5,527 bases of DNA from DAORHV01 sp964513925 (lineage in GTDB: Bacteria > Patescibacteriota > Gracilibacteria > Peribacterales > Peribacteraceae): assembly GCA_964513925.1 (NCBI GenBank), contig CAZENR010000038.1:1-5527 (forward strand). The letters are read 5' to 3'. The position numbers and the translations under genes were made by a program. Shown piece after piece: positions 5,411 to 5,527 of the stretch. Under the pieces are notes generated by a model that saw only the letters and a program-made list of their open reading frames with translations, made no database searches and was not told the DNA's origin. Each line of letters begins with the position of its first letter. Position 1 is the first letter of the stretch.

Positions 5411-5484
5411 GCGCGCCAAGAGTGTGGGGGCCGGAGGACTGCGACGGTTCGCCGCAACGAACCGGCCGTGGGAACGCGGCGCGC
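5411..5484. repeat. GC-rich nested fold-back
   Basis: The outer arms GCGCGCC 5411-5417 and GGCGCGC 5478-5484 are perfect. Inside them GGCCGG 5429-5434 can pair with CCGGCC 5462-5467, or CGGTTCG 5445-5451 with CGAACCG 5458-5464. The two inner options share bases and exclude one another. The internal loop between outer and inner stems is about 10-11 bases on each side. Confidence 0.5.
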
Positions 5485-5495
5485 ACGCGTTTTTG

Positions 5496-5522
5496 GTTCT
5501 TTTTCCGCTTGGGAAAAAGAAC
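5496..5522. repeat. Perfect A/T-rich hairpin at the right edge
   Basis: GTTCTTTTTCC and GGAAAAAGAAC form a perfect 11-bp stem around the five-base loop GCTTG, preceded by a T-run at 5490-5494. Its style matches the hairpin at 5172-5198 (pyrimidine-rich left arm with a T-run, A-run in the right arm), though the sequences differ. The two may bracket one element. No T-run follows within the remaining five bases, so termination cannot be judged. Confidence 0.7.
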
Positions 5523-5527
5523 ATATC

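Larger units (their letters stand above)
5142..5527. other. Gene-free region packed with inverted repeats
   Basis: No credible gene lies in these 386 bases. A minus-strand frame across 5033-5299 merely runs antisense through the end of the upstream gene and through the palindromes. The region holds at least five inverted-repeat structures, listed separately: a perfect A/T-rich hairpin near the left end, a nested fold-back of about 150 bases, a short hairpin, a GC-rich fold-back and a perfect A/T-rich hairpin at the right edge. Base composition swings from A/T runs to GC-rich blocks. It continues beyond the window, so its full extent is unknown. A dispersed intergenic repeat, a structured RNA or a non-autonomous mobile element are all possible. 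Confidence 0.7.

Noticed and set aside
1..5527. UGA recoded as an amino acid (as in some CPR bacteria)
   Set aside because: All recognised genes are full-length without in-frame TGA, so there is no positive evidence.
5142..5527. CRISPR array or tRNA/rRNA gene
   Set aside because: There are no regularly spaced direct repeats, and no cloverleaf or rRNA motif could be made out; the repeats present are inverted and nested.

Overview
The window looks like ordinary bacterial chromosome of moderate GC (a little over 50% by eye). It is densely packed and ends in an unusual non-coding stretch. The lineage cannot be fixed from the sequence. The MgtE motif spelling (SDAVGTQ), the short zinc-ribbon MscL, the scarcity of Shine-Dalgarno motifs and the absence of TGA among the eight stop codons would fit a Patescibacteria/CPR-type genome, but this is a weak inference. 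Nothing here shows plasmid, phage or transposon genes.

Layout. Positions 1-428 (+) hold the 3' end of an MgtE-type Mg2+ transporter. It converges on folD (433-1290, -), with only 4 bases between the two stop codons. From about 4498 down to 433 seven genes run leftward: a 63-residue unknown protein, tmk (dTMP kinase), a front-end-type fatty acid desaturase, a DUF1624/HGSNAT-like membrane acyltransferase-family protein, mscL and folD, with a possible extra small frame between mscL and folD. Two junctions (63-residue protein/tmk and desaturase/DUF1624) are TAATG one-base overlaps, which suggests translational coupling. The tmk-desaturase gap is about 40 bases and the DUF1624-mscL gap is 45. Candidate -10 elements lie upstream of the 63-residue gene, mscL and folD, so mscL and folD may also have their own transcripts. 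A divergent unknown gene of 165 residues lies at 4644-5141 (+).

Functional reading. tmk and folD both serve nucleotide and one-carbon metabolism: FolD makes the methylene-THF pool used in dTMP synthesis, and Tmk phosphorylates dTMP. The desaturase, DUF1624 protein and MscL are all membrane proteins, and the first two plausibly modify lipids or envelope glycans. MscL responds to bilayer tension.

The most distinctive part is 5142-5527, which has no credible gene. It is packed with inverted repeats: a perfect 12-bp A/T-rich hairpin, a nested fold-back of about 150 bases with six successive stems, two smaller fold-backs, and a perfect 11-bp hairpin at the window edge. It may be a structured RNA, a dispersed intergenic repeat or a mobile palindromic element, and it deserves follow-up. 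The other notable oddity is the Tmk P-loop, where the invariant lysine is replaced by threonine.
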